64,000 nucleotides of DNA from CAVVMA01 sp963788205. Its GTDB lineage: Bacteria > Desulfobacterota > Binatia > Binatales > Binataceae. The stretch spans positions 744,001-808,000 of the forward strand of contig CAWBGG010000007.1 in the NCBI GenBank assembly GCA_963788205.1, read 5' to 3'. A model generated the notes under the pieces. The model had not been told where the DNA came from, made no database searches, and saw nothing but the letters and a program-made list of their open reading frames with translations. A program made the position numbers and the translations under genes. This document shows, in pieces, positions 53,423 to 63,600 of the stretch (position 1 is its first letter; every line of letters starts with the position of its first letter).

Positions 53423-53515
53423 ATGTCACTCTGGATGCCGATATCCGCGCTCTTCGTCCTTGCCGTCGTTGTGGTTGCAATCGGGGTATTCCGCAGAGAT
53501 CGCAGAGCAGGCTGA
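53423..53515 (+). CDS. Candidate 30-residue single-pass membrane peptide
   Basis: A short frame beginning MSLWMPISALFVLAVVVVAI and ending in a basic 'RRDRRAG' tail. It is almost entirely one hydrophobic helix followed by positive charges, the pattern of real small membrane proteins. It is too short for ordinary gene finders. An AGGT lies before its ATG, a weak site. It sits alone between the hemerythrin and the toxin-antitoxin genes. Confidence 0.35.
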   Translation: MSLWMPISALFVLAVVVVAIGVFRRDRRAG

Positions 53516-53634
53516 GCGCGAACGCCGCGGCTGGAACCCCTGACCGAAGCGGCTGGGGTTCAGTCCGGTTGCGCCGGAGCTCGCGCTCCTCGAAACACCA
53601 GGAGCGACCCTTGCCCGTCACCTCTACGTCACCA

Positions 53635-53667
53635 TTGACAGATTTTCCTACCATCCTACAATAGGAT
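53635..53667 (+). promoter_or_regulatory. Promoter and overlapping operator of the toxin-antitoxin pair
   Basis: TTGACA (53635-53640), a 16-bp spacer and TACAAT (53657-53662). The palindrome ATCCTA-CAA-TAGGAT (53653-53667) covers the -10, a natural place for autorepression by the AbrB-type antitoxin. Expected initiation near 53669 is almost at the ATG (53672), so the message may be leaderless. Confidence 0.65.
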
Positions 53668-53671
53668 GCCA

Positions 53672-53953
53672 ATGGCAACGGCGACGAAAATCGGACACAG
53701 GTTTCAGGTCGTGATTCCCAAGAGCATCCGCGACGCCGCGGGACTTCGCGTGGGCGACTATGTGGAGGCGGACTTCACCAAGCAGGGCATCCTGCTGCGC
53801 CCCAAGATGCTTGTGGACAGGGACTTGGAGAACGCGCTCAGAGAAGCGCTCGCGGATGTGGCGGCGGGGCGGATGAGCAAACCCTTCAAGTCCGCGCGTG
53901 CGCTGGTGCGCTCACTCAAGCGCCCCGCGGGCCATGCGCGTTCGATGGACTGA
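53672..53953 (+). CDS. AbrB/SpoVT-type antitoxin
   Basis: A 93-residue protein. The swapped-hairpin DNA-binding domain is seen at residues ~5-45: 'KIGHRFQVVIPKSIRDAAGLRVGDYVEADF'. The C-terminal half, 'DRDLENALREALADVAAGRMSKPFKSA', probably wraps and neutralises the toxin. An in-frame ATG at 53666 overlaps the promoter, so 53672 is preferred. The last 20 bases overlap the toxin start. The palindrome at 53653-53667 is its likely operator. Confidence 0.85.
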   Translation: MATATKIGHRFQVVIPKSIRDAAGLRVGDYVEADFTKQGILLRPKMLVDRDLENALREALADVAAGRMSKPFKSARALVRSLKRPAGHARSMD

Positions 53954-54179
53954 CCGATTCCGCCGCGACTTCCACGCTTCGCCGGCGACCATCCAGGGCG
54001 CCCTTGAGAAGCCGGTCGCATTTCTCATCCACGACCTCCGGCACCCATCGCTCCGGGCCAAGAAGTTCGACGAAGCGCACGACATCTGCCAGGCCCGCGT
54101 AACCGGCGCGTGGCGCTTTTCTTTCCGTATCGAAGGCGACACGTACCAGCTCCTCACCATCACCCGCCATCCAGAGTGA
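53934..54179 (+). CDS. RelE-like toxin (mRNA interferase family)
   Basis: An 81-residue basic protein of the RelE/ParE fold: 'RWTDRFRRDFHASPATIQGAL', 'LRHPSLRAKKFDEAHDICQARVTGAWRFSFRIEGDTY' and 'LLTITRHPE' at the end. RelE-type toxins cut mRNA at the ribosome, but ParE-like gyrase poisons share the fold. The start, inside the antitoxin gene, overlaps it by 20 bp, giving translational coupling. The upstream partner is an AbrB-type antitoxin. Confidence 0.82.
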   Translation: MRVRWTDRFRRDFHASPATIQGALEKPVAFLIHDLRHPSLRAKKFDEAHDICQARVTGAWRFSFRIEGDTYQLLTITRHPE

Positions 54180-54277
54180 CTGAATTGACCAGGCTGCACG
54201 GCGGCGTGATCGAGGCGCGGGTCGCTCGACGCTGACCGTGAGATAGCGAAGACCACGCTCGGCCGCAATCGCGGCGT

Positions 54278-55558
54278 TCAGGCAAACACGTCCTCAAACC
54301 TGAGCTCGAGGAATTCCAGCACCACCTGCGCGTACAGCTTCAGCCCCCACAAAAAACCGTCGATCGGGATTCGCTCGTCGTTGCCGTGAAACAGCGCGGC
54401 GAAAGGCATCGTCGGCTCAAGTCTCACCGGCGAAAAGCCATAGCAGATGGTGCCCAGGCGCGCGTAGAATTTGTTATCCGTCGCGCCCGGGATCATCCAC
54501 GGCACCACGCGCCCGCCCGGATCGGCCGCCTCGGTTCGCTTCCTGATCAAATCGAATAGCGGCGTCTCGGCGCTGGCCTCGACCGCGGGCGCCGTTTTGA
54601 GCAGTTCAAAGGACGGCTCGGGGCCGACAATCGAGCGCAATTCCGCGCAGAAGCTTTCCGGGTCGTCGCCCGGTAAAGTCCGCCCGTCGAGCACTACCGA
54701 CGCCTCGCCCGGAATCACATTGTCCTTGTAGCCGGCGCGCACGATCGTCGGCGAAACGGTATTCGACAAGGTCGCCCGCATCAGATCCGGCGCGCTCTCG
54801 GGATCAAAGCCCATCTCAGTCAGCACCCGGCCCATCAAGGGAGTGACCCTTTGGCGCATCGGGGTTTCCGCGAGTTTGACGATCAATGCGGAAAGTGTCG
54901 AGATCGCGTTGCGGCGGCGCGGCATCGACCCGTGCCCGGGCTCGTCAGTCACGGTCATCTTCACCGTTACGAAGCCTTTTTCGGCGACTTGCACGGGATA
55001 GATCTTGCGATCGCCAAAATGGATGGTGAACCCGCCCACTTCGTTGAGTACGTAACCCGCGCGGACCAGATCGGGATGCTGCTCGACGAGGAATTTGGCG
55101 CCAAAGTCGGAACCCGCCTCCTCGTCCGCAACTGCCGCCGCGATCAAATCGGCGCCAGGGGTTACGCCCGCTCGCTTGATGGAGGTCATCAACGCCAGAT
55201 CCATCGCGCACTTGGATTTCATGTCGAGAGTGCCGCGTCCCCAAACGCATCCTTGCGCGATTTCAGCGCCGAACGGCGCCCGGCTCCATCCGGACGCCTC
55301 GACCGGAACCACGTCTGTGTGCGCCGACATCAACAGCGGCGGCTTGGCGCGGTCGCGGCCCTTGATTCGCGCCACAAGATTGGCCCGCGCAGGCGCGCCC
55401 TCTCGCACTACTGCGTCGATCCCGTGCTTTCCAAGCTCTGCCGAAAGGTAGTCGGTCGCAAGCCGCTCGTTGCCGGGCGGATTGGTGGTATCAAGCTTGA
55501 CCAAAGAGCGCAGGCTCTCAGTCGCTTCTTCGCAGACTCGTTCCCAGGGAACTCTCAT
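54278..55558 (-). CDS. M20 family metallopeptidase/deacylase
   Basis: A 426-residue zinc amidohydrolase. The metal and catalytic motifs are 'LLMSAHTDVVPVEASGW' (H, D), 'VWGRGTLDMKSKCAM' (bridging D), 'AVADEEAGSDFGAKFL' (EE), and 'AALFHGNDERIPIDGF' (late His). A dimerisation domain with 'DEPGHGSMPRRRNAIS' lies between. ATG 55558 is preferred over TTG 55609. Substrates in this family range from dipeptides to N-acyl amino acids; here they are unknown. Confidence 0.92.
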   Translation of the reverse strand: MRVPWERVCEEATESLRSLVKLDTTNPPGNERLATDYLSAELGKHGIDAVVREGAPARANLVARIKGRDRAKPPLLMSAHTDVVPVEASGWSRAPFGAEIAQGCVWGRGTLDMKSKCAMDLALMTSIKRAGVTPGADLIAAAVADEEAGSDFGAKFLVEQHPDLVRAGYVLNEVGGFTIHFGDRKIYPVQVAEKGFVTVKMTVTDEPGHGSMPRRRNAISTLSALIVKLAETPMRQRVTPLMGRVLTEMGFDPESAPDLMRATLSNTVSPTIVRAGYKDNVIPGEASVVLDGRTLPGDDPESFCAELRSIVGPEPSFELLKTAPAVEASAETPLFDLIRKRTEAADPGGRVVPWMIPGATDNKFYARLGTICYGFSPVRLEPTMPFAALFHGNDERIPIDGFLWGLKLYAQVVLEFLELRFEDVFA

Positions 55559-55710
55559 AACTGCCTTTGGCTCCGGCCGTCCGGAAAATTCTAAGGTGAG
55601 TGTACTCAAGACGCTGCGTAACGGGCAATCAAGAGCTCAGCTCGCGGGAGGTTACCCTTGACGCGAACCGGACGCCAGCCACCGCCGCTGGGCCGGCCCG
55701 GGGCGGGGCG

Positions 55711-56133
55711 CTATGACTCCCCTCTGATGGCTCGCGAATTCAAGCGGGCCCCAATGCTGGCCGCGATGATCCTTTGCCGTATTCGCTCAGCATCATCGTC
55801 GCGCGAGACGGGGAGATCCATGAGGCGAGCCAGTTGTTCGAGTTCCCTTTTCGCCAATTGCGCTGTCCGCAATAGATCTAATCCCTCGTCTCTCGATTCA
55901 AGCCGGCGAAGCTGATCCATCAGGTCAGATAACTTCCTTCTGTCAGGTTCTGTGTCCTTTCGGCTCGAAGCAAATACCCGCACCCTTGGGTGCCGAGAGG
56001 ACTTGAACGCCTCGCCCGAAATCGTCAAGCCCATCTGGCCCTCTAGAAGTGCTTCCAAATCACTCGCGGAGCCATTCTCGATGGCTTCAGCGAGACTGCG
56101 CAGAAACGCGGCGAGGATCTTCCGCTGGTCCAT
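55711..56133 (-). CDS. ParA-associated small protein with SAP-like C-terminus
   Basis: A 140-residue hypothetical. Residues ~1-55 are helical ('AAFLRSLAEAIENGSASDLEALLEG'). The C-terminal ~40 residues, 'KRELEQLARLMDLPVSRDDDAERIRQRIIAASIG', resemble a SAP helix-extension-helix, followed by 'GARLNSRAIRG'. That suggests nucleic-acid contact. It starts 13 bp after the ParA stop on the same strand and so is probably its partner, analogous to a small ParB-like or cargo protein; this is inferred. Confidence 0.65.
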   Translation of the reverse strand: MDQRKILAAFLRSLAEAIENGSASDLEALLEGQMGLTISGEAFKSSRHPRVRVFASSRKDTEPDRRKLSDLMDQLRRLESRDEGLDLLRTAQLAKRELEQLARLMDLPVSRDDDAERIRQRIIAASIGARLNSRAIRGES

Positions 56134-56145
56134 ATGTTCCTTGAG

Positions 56146-57081
56146 CTACAGACCTAGTGCCTTTTCGACCGCTGTGCTGACCGCCTCAAGTCCATCAACA
56201 ACACTCTGATGACTCCCGGAGCTGTAGCCGTGGAGAACGACTGGGATTCCATATTGGGGAGCCTCGGCAAACAAACTGTCGTTGCGTTTGATGTATTCAG
56301 GGAAAACCGAAATCCCCGGGAGCCCTCGCGTTTGATCCATAAACGGCCGTTGGGCGGCAATCGGTACGTTTCCGTATTCCTGGATCATCGTGAAGACTAC
56401 TCCGAGGACTTTCGGCGCAATTTTCTCTATCTTAACGCCTTGTTCTACCTCAGCGTAATCGTTGTAATCCTTGACCAGCTGGCGCGTGCTCCGAATCAGA
56501 TAGTCTATTCCCAGCGTAGAAAGGTAATCTGGTCGTGCCGGAACGAGTATGTAGTCACTTGCGACGATGGCCGTCTTCGTTACGATGTTGAAATTCGGCG
56601 GACAATCAATCAGAACAACGTCATAGTCATTTTTCTGCGCGATGGGAAGGAGGCCATCGGCGAGGCGGCGATGAATGGTGATAAAGTTCTTTTTTGACTG
56701 AGCTATGTTCGCGCCGCCGAGTTTCGTCGCTAGCTCTAGATCGACATTTATGAGGCCCAAGTGGGAGCAAATTATATCCAAGGAGCCTTTTGCCTTTTCT
56801 CGGAGCAAATCCCGGATCCTTATTGGCGCGTAAATTGGGGAGGCGAGCGGGATCGGGTTGCCCGAGTCGAACGACTCGAACCAGGTCTTGATCGTCTTGC
56901 TTGGTGCGAAACTCTTCTCCCAAGTGTCCGGAGTGATGAAAGAAAAGGTCAGGCTTGCTTGGGGATCTAGGTCGATAACGAGAACCTTGCGCTTTCGCCA
57001 AGCAAGCTCGCCAGCCAAGTTCGCCGTAAGCGACGTCTTGCCCACTCCACCCTTATAATTGATTACCGAAACGGTTTTCAT
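56146..57081 (-). CDS. ParA-family ATPase
   Basis: A 311-residue P-loop ATPase of the ParA/MinD superfamily. The deviant Walker A is 'INYKGGVGKTSLTANLA' with the signature lysine; 'VLVIDLDPQASL' is Walker A', and 'DVVLIDCPPNF' is Walker B. 'ILVPARPDYLSTLGI' follows. It is lower in GC than its neighbours. GGAGGGG precedes ATG 57081; the longer frame is spurious. A small SAP-like gene follows 12 bp later. No ParB or parS site is seen, so it may position a cargo or belong to a mobile island rather than segregate the chromosome. Confidence 0.9.
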   Translation of the reverse strand: MKTVSVINYKGGVGKTSLTANLAGELAWRKRKVLVIDLDPQASLTFSFITPDTWEKSFAPSKTIKTWFESFDSGNPIPLASPIYAPIRIRDLLREKAKGSLDIICSHLGLINVDLELATKLGGANIAQSKKNFITIHRRLADGLLPIAQKNDYDVVLIDCPPNFNIVTKTAIVASDYILVPARPDYLSTLGIDYLIRSTRQLVKDYNDYAEVEQGVKIEKIAPKVLGVVFTMIQEYGNVPIAAQRPFMDQTRGLPGISVFPEYIKRNDSLFAEAPQYGIPVVLHGYSSGSHQSVVDGLEAVSTAVEKALGL

Positions 57082-57214
57082 CGCCCCTCCGTGTTGGCGG
57101 CTTGCGAACCACCAGCAGAAAACCAATTCTAGCACACTCTGGAATCGGGGGGCCAAGAAGGGCATTCAGCCGGATCGCGCGATCTGGTCGATATAGCATT
57201 CCCGGATCAATCGC

Positions 57215-58114
57215 TCAGCTCGCGTCCAGCTCACGGGCGGTCACGTTGACGCGAACCGAATGCCGGCCGCCGCCGATGATTACGCCGCGCAGCGGTGAGA
57301 CGTCGCCGAAGTCGCGGCCCCATCCGATTGTCACGTGCCCGGTGCCGACCCGGACGCCGTTGGTCGGATCGAGATCGATCCATCCGAACGGCGGACAAAA
57401 CACCCCGACCCAGGCGTGGGACGCATCGCCACCGGCAGGCGACGATCCTGTCGCCTCGCTGGGAGAGGTCTTCAGGTAGCCGCTGACGTAGCGCGCTGCC
57501 AGGCCGAGCGAACGCAGGCTGGCAATCATGAGATGCGAGAAATCCTGACAGACACCGCGCCGCATCTCGAGAACTTCGAGCAGCGGCGTCGCGACCGTCG
57601 TTTCACCGGGCGCATAGGTGAACTGCTCGCGGATGCGGCTGCTCAACTCCTCCGAGGCGGTCAGAATCGGACGTCCCGGCTCGAAACACTCACGCGCGTA
57701 TTCGCCGAAGGCCTTTTTCACCGCGGCGTAGGGCGATCGCAGCCGAAAGCGGCAGGCTTCCATCAGCTCCGGCGCGAGCGCCTGCGGACGATAGGCGAAC
57801 GAGTCCCGCACGCGCTCCCATTGGTCGCTGTCGTCCCCTGACGCGTCGGGACGGTCGCGAACCTCGGCTTCGGTCTCGGCGATCACTTCGAGCGCGCGAT
57901 GGGTCCGCTCGAACTCCAGCCGCGTGACGGGATTGCCGAAGGCGTCGGTCTCCTCCCAGCGCCCGGTGGGCGCCGGATCGATATCGATCTTGTGCGCGCG
58001 AGCGGTCTGGTAGAGGCAGGGCCTCGGCACCAGGTGAAGCAGTTGATGGGCGTGCGCGACCTCGCCCTGATACGCGTACACGGTCTCGTGACGGATCGCG
58101 TAACGACGAGTCAT
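57215..58114 (-). CDS. Transglutaminase-like cysteine peptidase-fold protein
   Basis: A 299-residue protein with a bacterial transglutaminase N-domain ('YAIRHETVYAYQGEVAHAHQLLHLVPR') and a transglutaminase core. The catalytic triad is visible: Cys in 'RRGVCQDFSHLMI', His in 'DASHAWVGVFCP', Asp in 'WIDLDPTNG'. Members may hydrolyse or form amide bonds. The start overlaps the upstream ATP-grasp stop by 4 bp (ATGA). It is the last gene of the amidoligase operon. Confidence 0.92.
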   Translation of the reverse strand: MTRRYAIRHETVYAYQGEVAHAHQLLHLVPRPCLYQTARAHKIDIDPAPTGRWEETDAFGNPVTRLEFERTHRALEVIAETEAEVRDRPDASGDDSDQWERVRDSFAYRPQALAPELMEACRFRLRSPYAAVKKAFGEYARECFEPGRPILTASEELSSRIREQFTYAPGETTVATPLLEVLEMRRGVCQDFSHLMIASLRSLGLAARYVSGYLKTSPSEATGSSPAGGDASHAWVGVFCPPFGWIDLDPTNGVRVGTGHVTIGWGRDFGDVSPLRGVIIGGGRHSVRVNVTARELDAS

Positions 58115-60642
58115 GTCGCCACCGCGTGCAGCTCGTATTCGGTGTGCGAGAAATGTTTCGCCGAAAGAAGATCGGACAGGCGCCCGGCGGCCGACGCCAG
58201 CGCGGCGAGCCGGATGCCCAGTGTTTCCTGAGCCAGCAGAGCGCGCTGGTCAGAGCCGTCGATCGGTGAGCCGCGCAACTCCGATAGTTCGGCTACTGCT
58301 GCGCTCAGCGGATCATCCGCGGCGGTGCCGACGGACGCCGCGGTGCCGAGCGCGGTGTCCAACTCCGACATGAGCTGCCGGATCGCGAGCCATTGGCAGG
58401 CCAGCGAGCGCGGATTCTGCGCCTCATGGACGAGCAGATCGACCACCGCGCCGAGCTGCGGAGCGTAAACGAAGCGGGTCCGATAGGAGATCACGCTGTC
58501 GCCGATATCGAGTATCCATTCCAGATCTCCCTTCAGCGGCGGGGCTTCGCCGTCCAGGCGCTCGGCGAGCAGCAGCGCCATGAATTGCAGGCACTCGAGC
58601 CGCCGCCCGATCGTCATCAATCGCCAGCCGGCGTCGCGGGTCATGTGCTCGGAGGCGCGCCCGGCCAGCGCTCCCAATTCGAGCAGCAACTGGTCGAGCT
58701 TTTCGCGCGGGTCGAAGCTGACGGGTTTTTGCAGCGCGTTCACCAGCCGGCATACGATTCGCCAGGTCTCGACCGACAAGCGGCTTCTTACTTCCGAGGC
58801 GCACACTCCAAGCCGGCGCAGGTCAGCCGCTAGCTCCACGAGCTCGACCCGGTCGCGAGGCCCGCCGTCCATCCCGGCTGACGATATAGCTCCAAAGCGG
58901 AAACAGGTCTCCAGCCCGTGCCGCCAGATCTCATCGCGTGAGCGGACGGCAAAGGTCGCGCGCAGCAGGCGCGACTTGTCCTCACAGCGCTCGGCGTAGC
59001 GGCCCAGCCAGTAGAGATTCTCGACCAGCCGGGAGGGCAAATCGTCACCGCGCATCGACAGCACCAACGGTGCGCCCGGCAGCTCGGATACGCGATCGGA
59101 TTGGGCATCTGGTTGGAGGTCTGGTTGGGCATCTTGGCGGTCATCGCCGAGCACCCAAACGTCCTTGGTTCGGCCGCCACGCTGGGTCGAGAGCACGTCG
59201 TCGTGAGTGCCGGCGGCGATTCGCGCCAGCCCACCCGGCATCACGCGATAGCCCGTGGGCGTAGCGATCGCATAGACCCGCAGGCCGAGCGAGCGCGCTT
59301 TGATATTGAGCTTGTCGGCGCCAGGCCAGACCGGCGCGCGCGACAGCGCCACGCGCTCCTGCGCGACAAAGGCATACGGCCGCGCGCGCAGCCGATCGCA
59401 AAGCTGGTCGCGCTCGGGCTCACTGAGCTCGCGGCCGAAGACCGGCTCCAGGTGTTGATTCGGATAGGTCGGCTTCACCACCAAGGAATCGAGATTGTCG
59501 ATCACATACTCGAGCGCCGGGCGCTCGCCGCACCACCAGGTTGCGACCGACGGCAGCCGCAGCTCTTCGCTGAGCAGCCGGCGGGCGACGGCGGGCAGAA
59601 AGCCCGACCATGCCGCTGATTCCAGCACCCCGCTGCCGAGCGCGTTGGCCAGTACCACTGTTCCGGCCCGCGCCGCGCTGATCAGTCCCGGCAATCCGAG
59701 CGCCGAATCGCCGCGCAACTCCAGCGGGTCGCAGAAATCATCATCGAGCCGGCGGAAGATCGCATGCACGCGCCTGAGACCGCCCAGCGTCTTCATATAA
59801 ACAATCTTGTCGCGCACCGTCAGATCGTGTCCCTCGACCAGCGGCAAGCCCATTTGGCGGGCCAGGTAAACGTGCTCGAAGTAAGTCTCATTGAACGGGC
59901 CCGGCGTCAGCACCACCGCCAGCGCCGGCTTCGCGGGATCGATCGCGGCCATCAGAGGCTCGCGCATCGCGGCAAAAAAATCTTCCAGCGGCTGGACGTG
60001 TAGCGGCGCAATCGGCTCCGTTAGAAGGCGCGTTACGATCGCGCGATTCTCCAGCGCATAGCCGGCGCCCGACGGCGTCTGGGTGCGATCGCCCAGCACC
60101 CACCATCGGCCGTCCGGCGCGTGGGCCAGGTCAACCGCGTAGACGTGCAGCCATCGCCCGCCCGGCGGCGTGAGCCCGATACATGGCCATAGAAAATTCG
60201 GATGGCCAAACGGAATCTCGGCGGGAACGATTCCTTCAGCCAGCAGATGCTGTGGGCCGTAGAGATCGGCCAGGATTGAATTGAGCAGCTCGGCGCGCTG
60301 GGCTACGCCGGCCTCGATCACGCGCCATTGGTCCGCCGGGATGAGGAACGGGAGCGGATCGAGCGACCACGGCCGATCCTTGCCCTTGGGATCGGCGTAG
60401 ACATTGTACGTTACGCCGTTTTCGATAATCAGGCGATGCGCCAGCTCGAGGATCTCGCGGGCGGAATCGGCGCCGAACTCTACGACCCGGTCCAGCAGCG
60501 GGCGCCAATAGGGGCGCATCGCGCCGGCTTCGTCGAGCAGCTCGTCGTAGCGCTTGCCGTCACCGCCGTAGAGCCGCAGCAAGTCGGCATGCACAGCCGC
60601 GGGCGTGGCTCGCGGCCATCCAGGTTTCGTCGCGCCTGACAC
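58111..60642 (-). CDS. Circularly permuted ATP-grasp plus alpha-E domain protein
   Basis: An 843-residue protein. Residues ~1-480 are the circularly permuted ATP-grasp: 'YNVYADPKGKDRPWSLDPLPFLIPADQWRVIEAGVAQRAELLNSILADLYGP', then 'WWVLGDRTQTPSGAGYALENRAIV', 'VVLTPGPFNETYFEHVYLARQMGLPLVEG', and 'VVKPTYPNQHLEPVFG'. Residues ~530-840 are the alpha-E domain: 'LVENLYWLGRYAERCEDKSRLLRATF'. ATP-grasp enzymes form amide bonds at the expense of ATP. It sits between a DUF2126/transglutaminase gene (6 bp away) and a transglutaminase gene. The substrate is unknown. The start is GTG. Confidence 0.92.
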   Translation of the reverse strand: MSGATKPGWPRATPAAVHADLLRLYGGDGKRYDELLDEAGAMRPYWRPLLDRVVEFGADSAREILELAHRLIIENGVTYNVYADPKGKDRPWSLDPLPFLIPADQWRVIEAGVAQRAELLNSILADLYGPQHLLAEGIVPAEIPFGHPNFLWPCIGLTPPGGRWLHVYAVDLAHAPDGRWWVLGDRTQTPSGAGYALENRAIVTRLLTEPIAPLHVQPLEDFFAAMREPLMAAIDPAKPALAVVLTPGPFNETYFEHVYLARQMGLPLVEGHDLTVRDKIVYMKTLGGLRRVHAIFRRLDDDFCDPLELRGDSALGLPGLISAARAGTVVLANALGSGVLESAAWSGFLPAVARRLLSEELRLPSVATWWCGERPALEYVIDNLDSLVVKPTYPNQHLEPVFGRELSEPERDQLCDRLRARPYAFVAQERVALSRAPVWPGADKLNIKARSLGLRVYAIATPTGYRVMPGGLARIAAGTHDDVLSTQRGGRTKDVWVLGDDRQDAQPDLQPDAQSDRVSELPGAPLVLSMRGDDLPSRLVENLYWLGRYAERCEDKSRLLRATFAVRSRDEIWRHGLETCFRFGAISSAGMDGGPRDRVELVELAADLRRLGVCASEVRSRLSVETWRIVCRLVNALQKPVSFDPREKLDQLLLELGALAGRASEHMTRDAGWRLMTIGRRLECLQFMALLLAERLDGEAPPLKGDLEWILDIGDSVISYRTRFVYAPQLGAVVDLLVHEAQNPRSLACQWLAIRQLMSELDTALGTAASVGTAADDPLSAAVAELSELRGSPIDGSDQRALLAQETLGIRLAALASAAGRLSDLLSAKHFSHTEYELHAVAT

Positions 60643-60648
60643 CAGTCG

Positions 60649-63600
60649 CTAAGTGCAGCGCAAATCGAGCGTAAAGGGAAGCTCCGGACGGACCCTGGCC
60701 GGTTCCGCCACGATCCGGCCCGGCGTGTGCCCGAAGCGGAAGAAGCGCGCAAGCCGCCGGTTCTCCGCCACGTAAGCATTGACGGGATAGTCCTCGTAAT
60801 GGCGCCCGCCCGGATGCACCACGTGATATTGGCATCCGCCGAGCGAGCGCTGCATCCAGGTGTCAACCAGATCGAACACCAAGGGCGAATGGACCCCGAT
60901 CGTGGGATGCAGACAGAAAGGTGGCTGCCAGGCGCGGTAGCGTACGCCGCCGACGACTTCACCGTTGGTGCCGGTGGGGCGCATCGGCAGCGCCTGCTTG
61001 TTGCAGGTGATCACGTAGCGATCGGGCGGTAAGCCGGTGACTCGCACTTGCAAGCGCTCGAGTGACGAATCGACGTAGCGCGCCGTGCCGGTGGGACCGC
61101 CTTCCTCGCCCAGCACGTGCCAGGGCTCCAGTGCCTGACGCAATTCGATCGCGATTCCGCCGGTGGCGAAATCGCCGATCTTGGGAAAGCGGAACTCGAA
61201 ATGCGGCGCGAACCATTCGGGCTCGATTGGATAGCCCGCGGCGCGCAACTCGGCGATAACGTCGGCAAAATCCTGCTCGACGAAGTAGGGCAGCATGAAG
61301 CGATCGTGCAGCTCGGTGCCCCATCGCGCCAAGCGTGCGGGTTCGTACGGCGCGATCCAGAAACGCGCCACCAGCGCGCGCAGCAGTAACTGCTCGACCA
61401 GGCTCATCCGCTCATGTGGCGGCATCTCGAAGGCGCGCAACTCCAGCAGGCCGCGCCGGCCCATCGGTCCCTCCGGCGCGTAGAGCTTGTCGATACAGAA
61501 CTCCGCGCGATGGGTATTGCCGGTTACGTCGATCATCAGATTGCGCAACAGCCGGTCGACCAGCCATGGGGGGCAGGATTCATCGCGCGGCGGAAACTGG
61601 CGAAAGGCAATCTCCAGCTCGTGGAGCGAATCGTTGCGGGCCTCATCGACACGCGGCGCCTGCGAAGTCGGACCGATAAAGAGTCCCGAGAACAGATACG
61701 AGAGCGACGGATGGTTGTGCCAATACGACAGCAGGCTGCGCAGCAAGTCGGGACGCCGCAACAAGGGCGAATCGCTCGCGGTCGGGCCGCCCAGCACGAG
61801 ATGGTTACCGCCGCCGGTGCCGGAGTGGCGGCCGTCGAGCATGAACTTTTCCGAAGTCAGCCGCGAGGCCCGCGCCGCCTCATATAGAAAAGTGGTCCGC
61901 TCGCTCAACTCCTGCCAGCTTTCCGAGGGATGCAGATTAACCTCGATTACGCCCGGGTCGGGCGTGATCCGGAACAAGTTGAGGCGCGGATCGTGCGGCG
62001 GCTCGTAGCCTTCGACGATTATCGGCTGATTTTGTGCTTGCGCGGTCGCCTCGACTGCCGCAACCAATTCGAGATAATTCTCAAGCCGCTCGGCCGGCGG
62101 CATAAAGATGTAGAGCACACCGCCTCGCACCTCAGCACACATCGCCGCGCGCGTAGTCCAACTCGCCGACTCCTTCGCCATCGGCACCCTGGATGCGGGC
62201 GCGGAGCCCTCGCTAGCCTGATCGGACGGGCGCTGCGTCCTGAGTTGCCCGCGAATTTCGGCGCCACGAGGCAGGGGTGGAAACGCCTGGAACTGATCGG
62301 GCGGGTATTCAGGTGGGCGATCGCCGGGCGCGACCCACGGGATCGAATCGAGCGGCAGCCGGAGGCCCATCGGCGAATCGCCGGGAATCAGATAGCATCG
62401 CTCGCTGCGCAGAAACCACGGATCGGTACGCCATCGCGAATCCGCGGGATCGCGCGCCAGCGGAAAGACGTAACCGGCGACCCGATCGAGCCCGTGCGTG
62501 AAGATCCGCGCCAGACGCTCGCGCTCCAGAGGATCTTCTAGGCGCGAGTCAAATGGATCGACATTGATCGGCAGCCGCCGCTCGCGCCAGAGATAGTAGA
62601 AGACATCTTCGTAGGCGGGAAAGACAAACGACGGAGGTTGGCCAAGCCGCTCGGCGACCTCAGTCAGGAAACGGCGCGCGTTTTCTTCGCCGGCGGAATA
62701 GTCGATGGTCTCGTCAGCCACCAAGTTGGGCTCATTCCAGATCGGCTCGCCGTCGCGACGCCAGAAGCAGTTGAGTGACCATCGCGGCAATTGCTCGCCG
62801 GGATACCATTTGCCCTGCCCGAAATGGGTGAGGCCACCGGGCGCATATTTGGCGCGCAGGCGGCGGAAGAGATTGGCCGCCAGGATACGCTTGGTCGGTC
62901 CCAGCGCGGCGGTTTCCCACTCGGCGCCCTCGCGATCGTCAACCGATACGAACGTGGGTTCGCCGCCCATCGTCAGCCGCACGTCATGCGCCGTGAGATC
63001 GCGATCGACCGCCTGTCCCAGCAATTCGATCCGCTCCCATTGCGACTCGCTGTAGGGCTTGGTGACGCGTGGCGCCTCGACCACTCGCTCCAGCTTCATC
63101 GCATGATGGAAGGTGACCTTGCACTCCTCAACGCTGCCGGTCACCGGCGCGGCGGACGATTGCTCGGGCGTACAGGCCAGCGGGATATGGCCTTCGCCCG
63201 CCATCAGGCCCGAAGTGGGATCGAGCCCAACCCATCCCGCGCCGGGCAGGTACACCTCGCACCAGGCGTGCAGGTCGGTAAAGTCGGCTTCGGGTCCCGA
63301 AGGACCGTCGAGCGATTTCACGTCGGGCTTGAGCTGGATCAGATAGCCCGACACAAACCGCGCCGCGATCCGCAGGTAGCGCAGCAACTGCACCAGCAGC
63401 CAGGCCGAATCGCGGCAGGAACCGGAGGCCTTTTCCAGCGTCTCTTCGGGGGTCTGAACGCCCGCTTCGAGCCGGATCAGGTAGCGAATGTCATTGGCCA
63501 CCTGTCGGTTCAGATCGACCAGAAAATCAATTGTGCGGCGGCGGAAACGCGGAATAGCCGATAGGTAGTTGCAGAACAGCCGCCCGGTGGACACTTTGGC

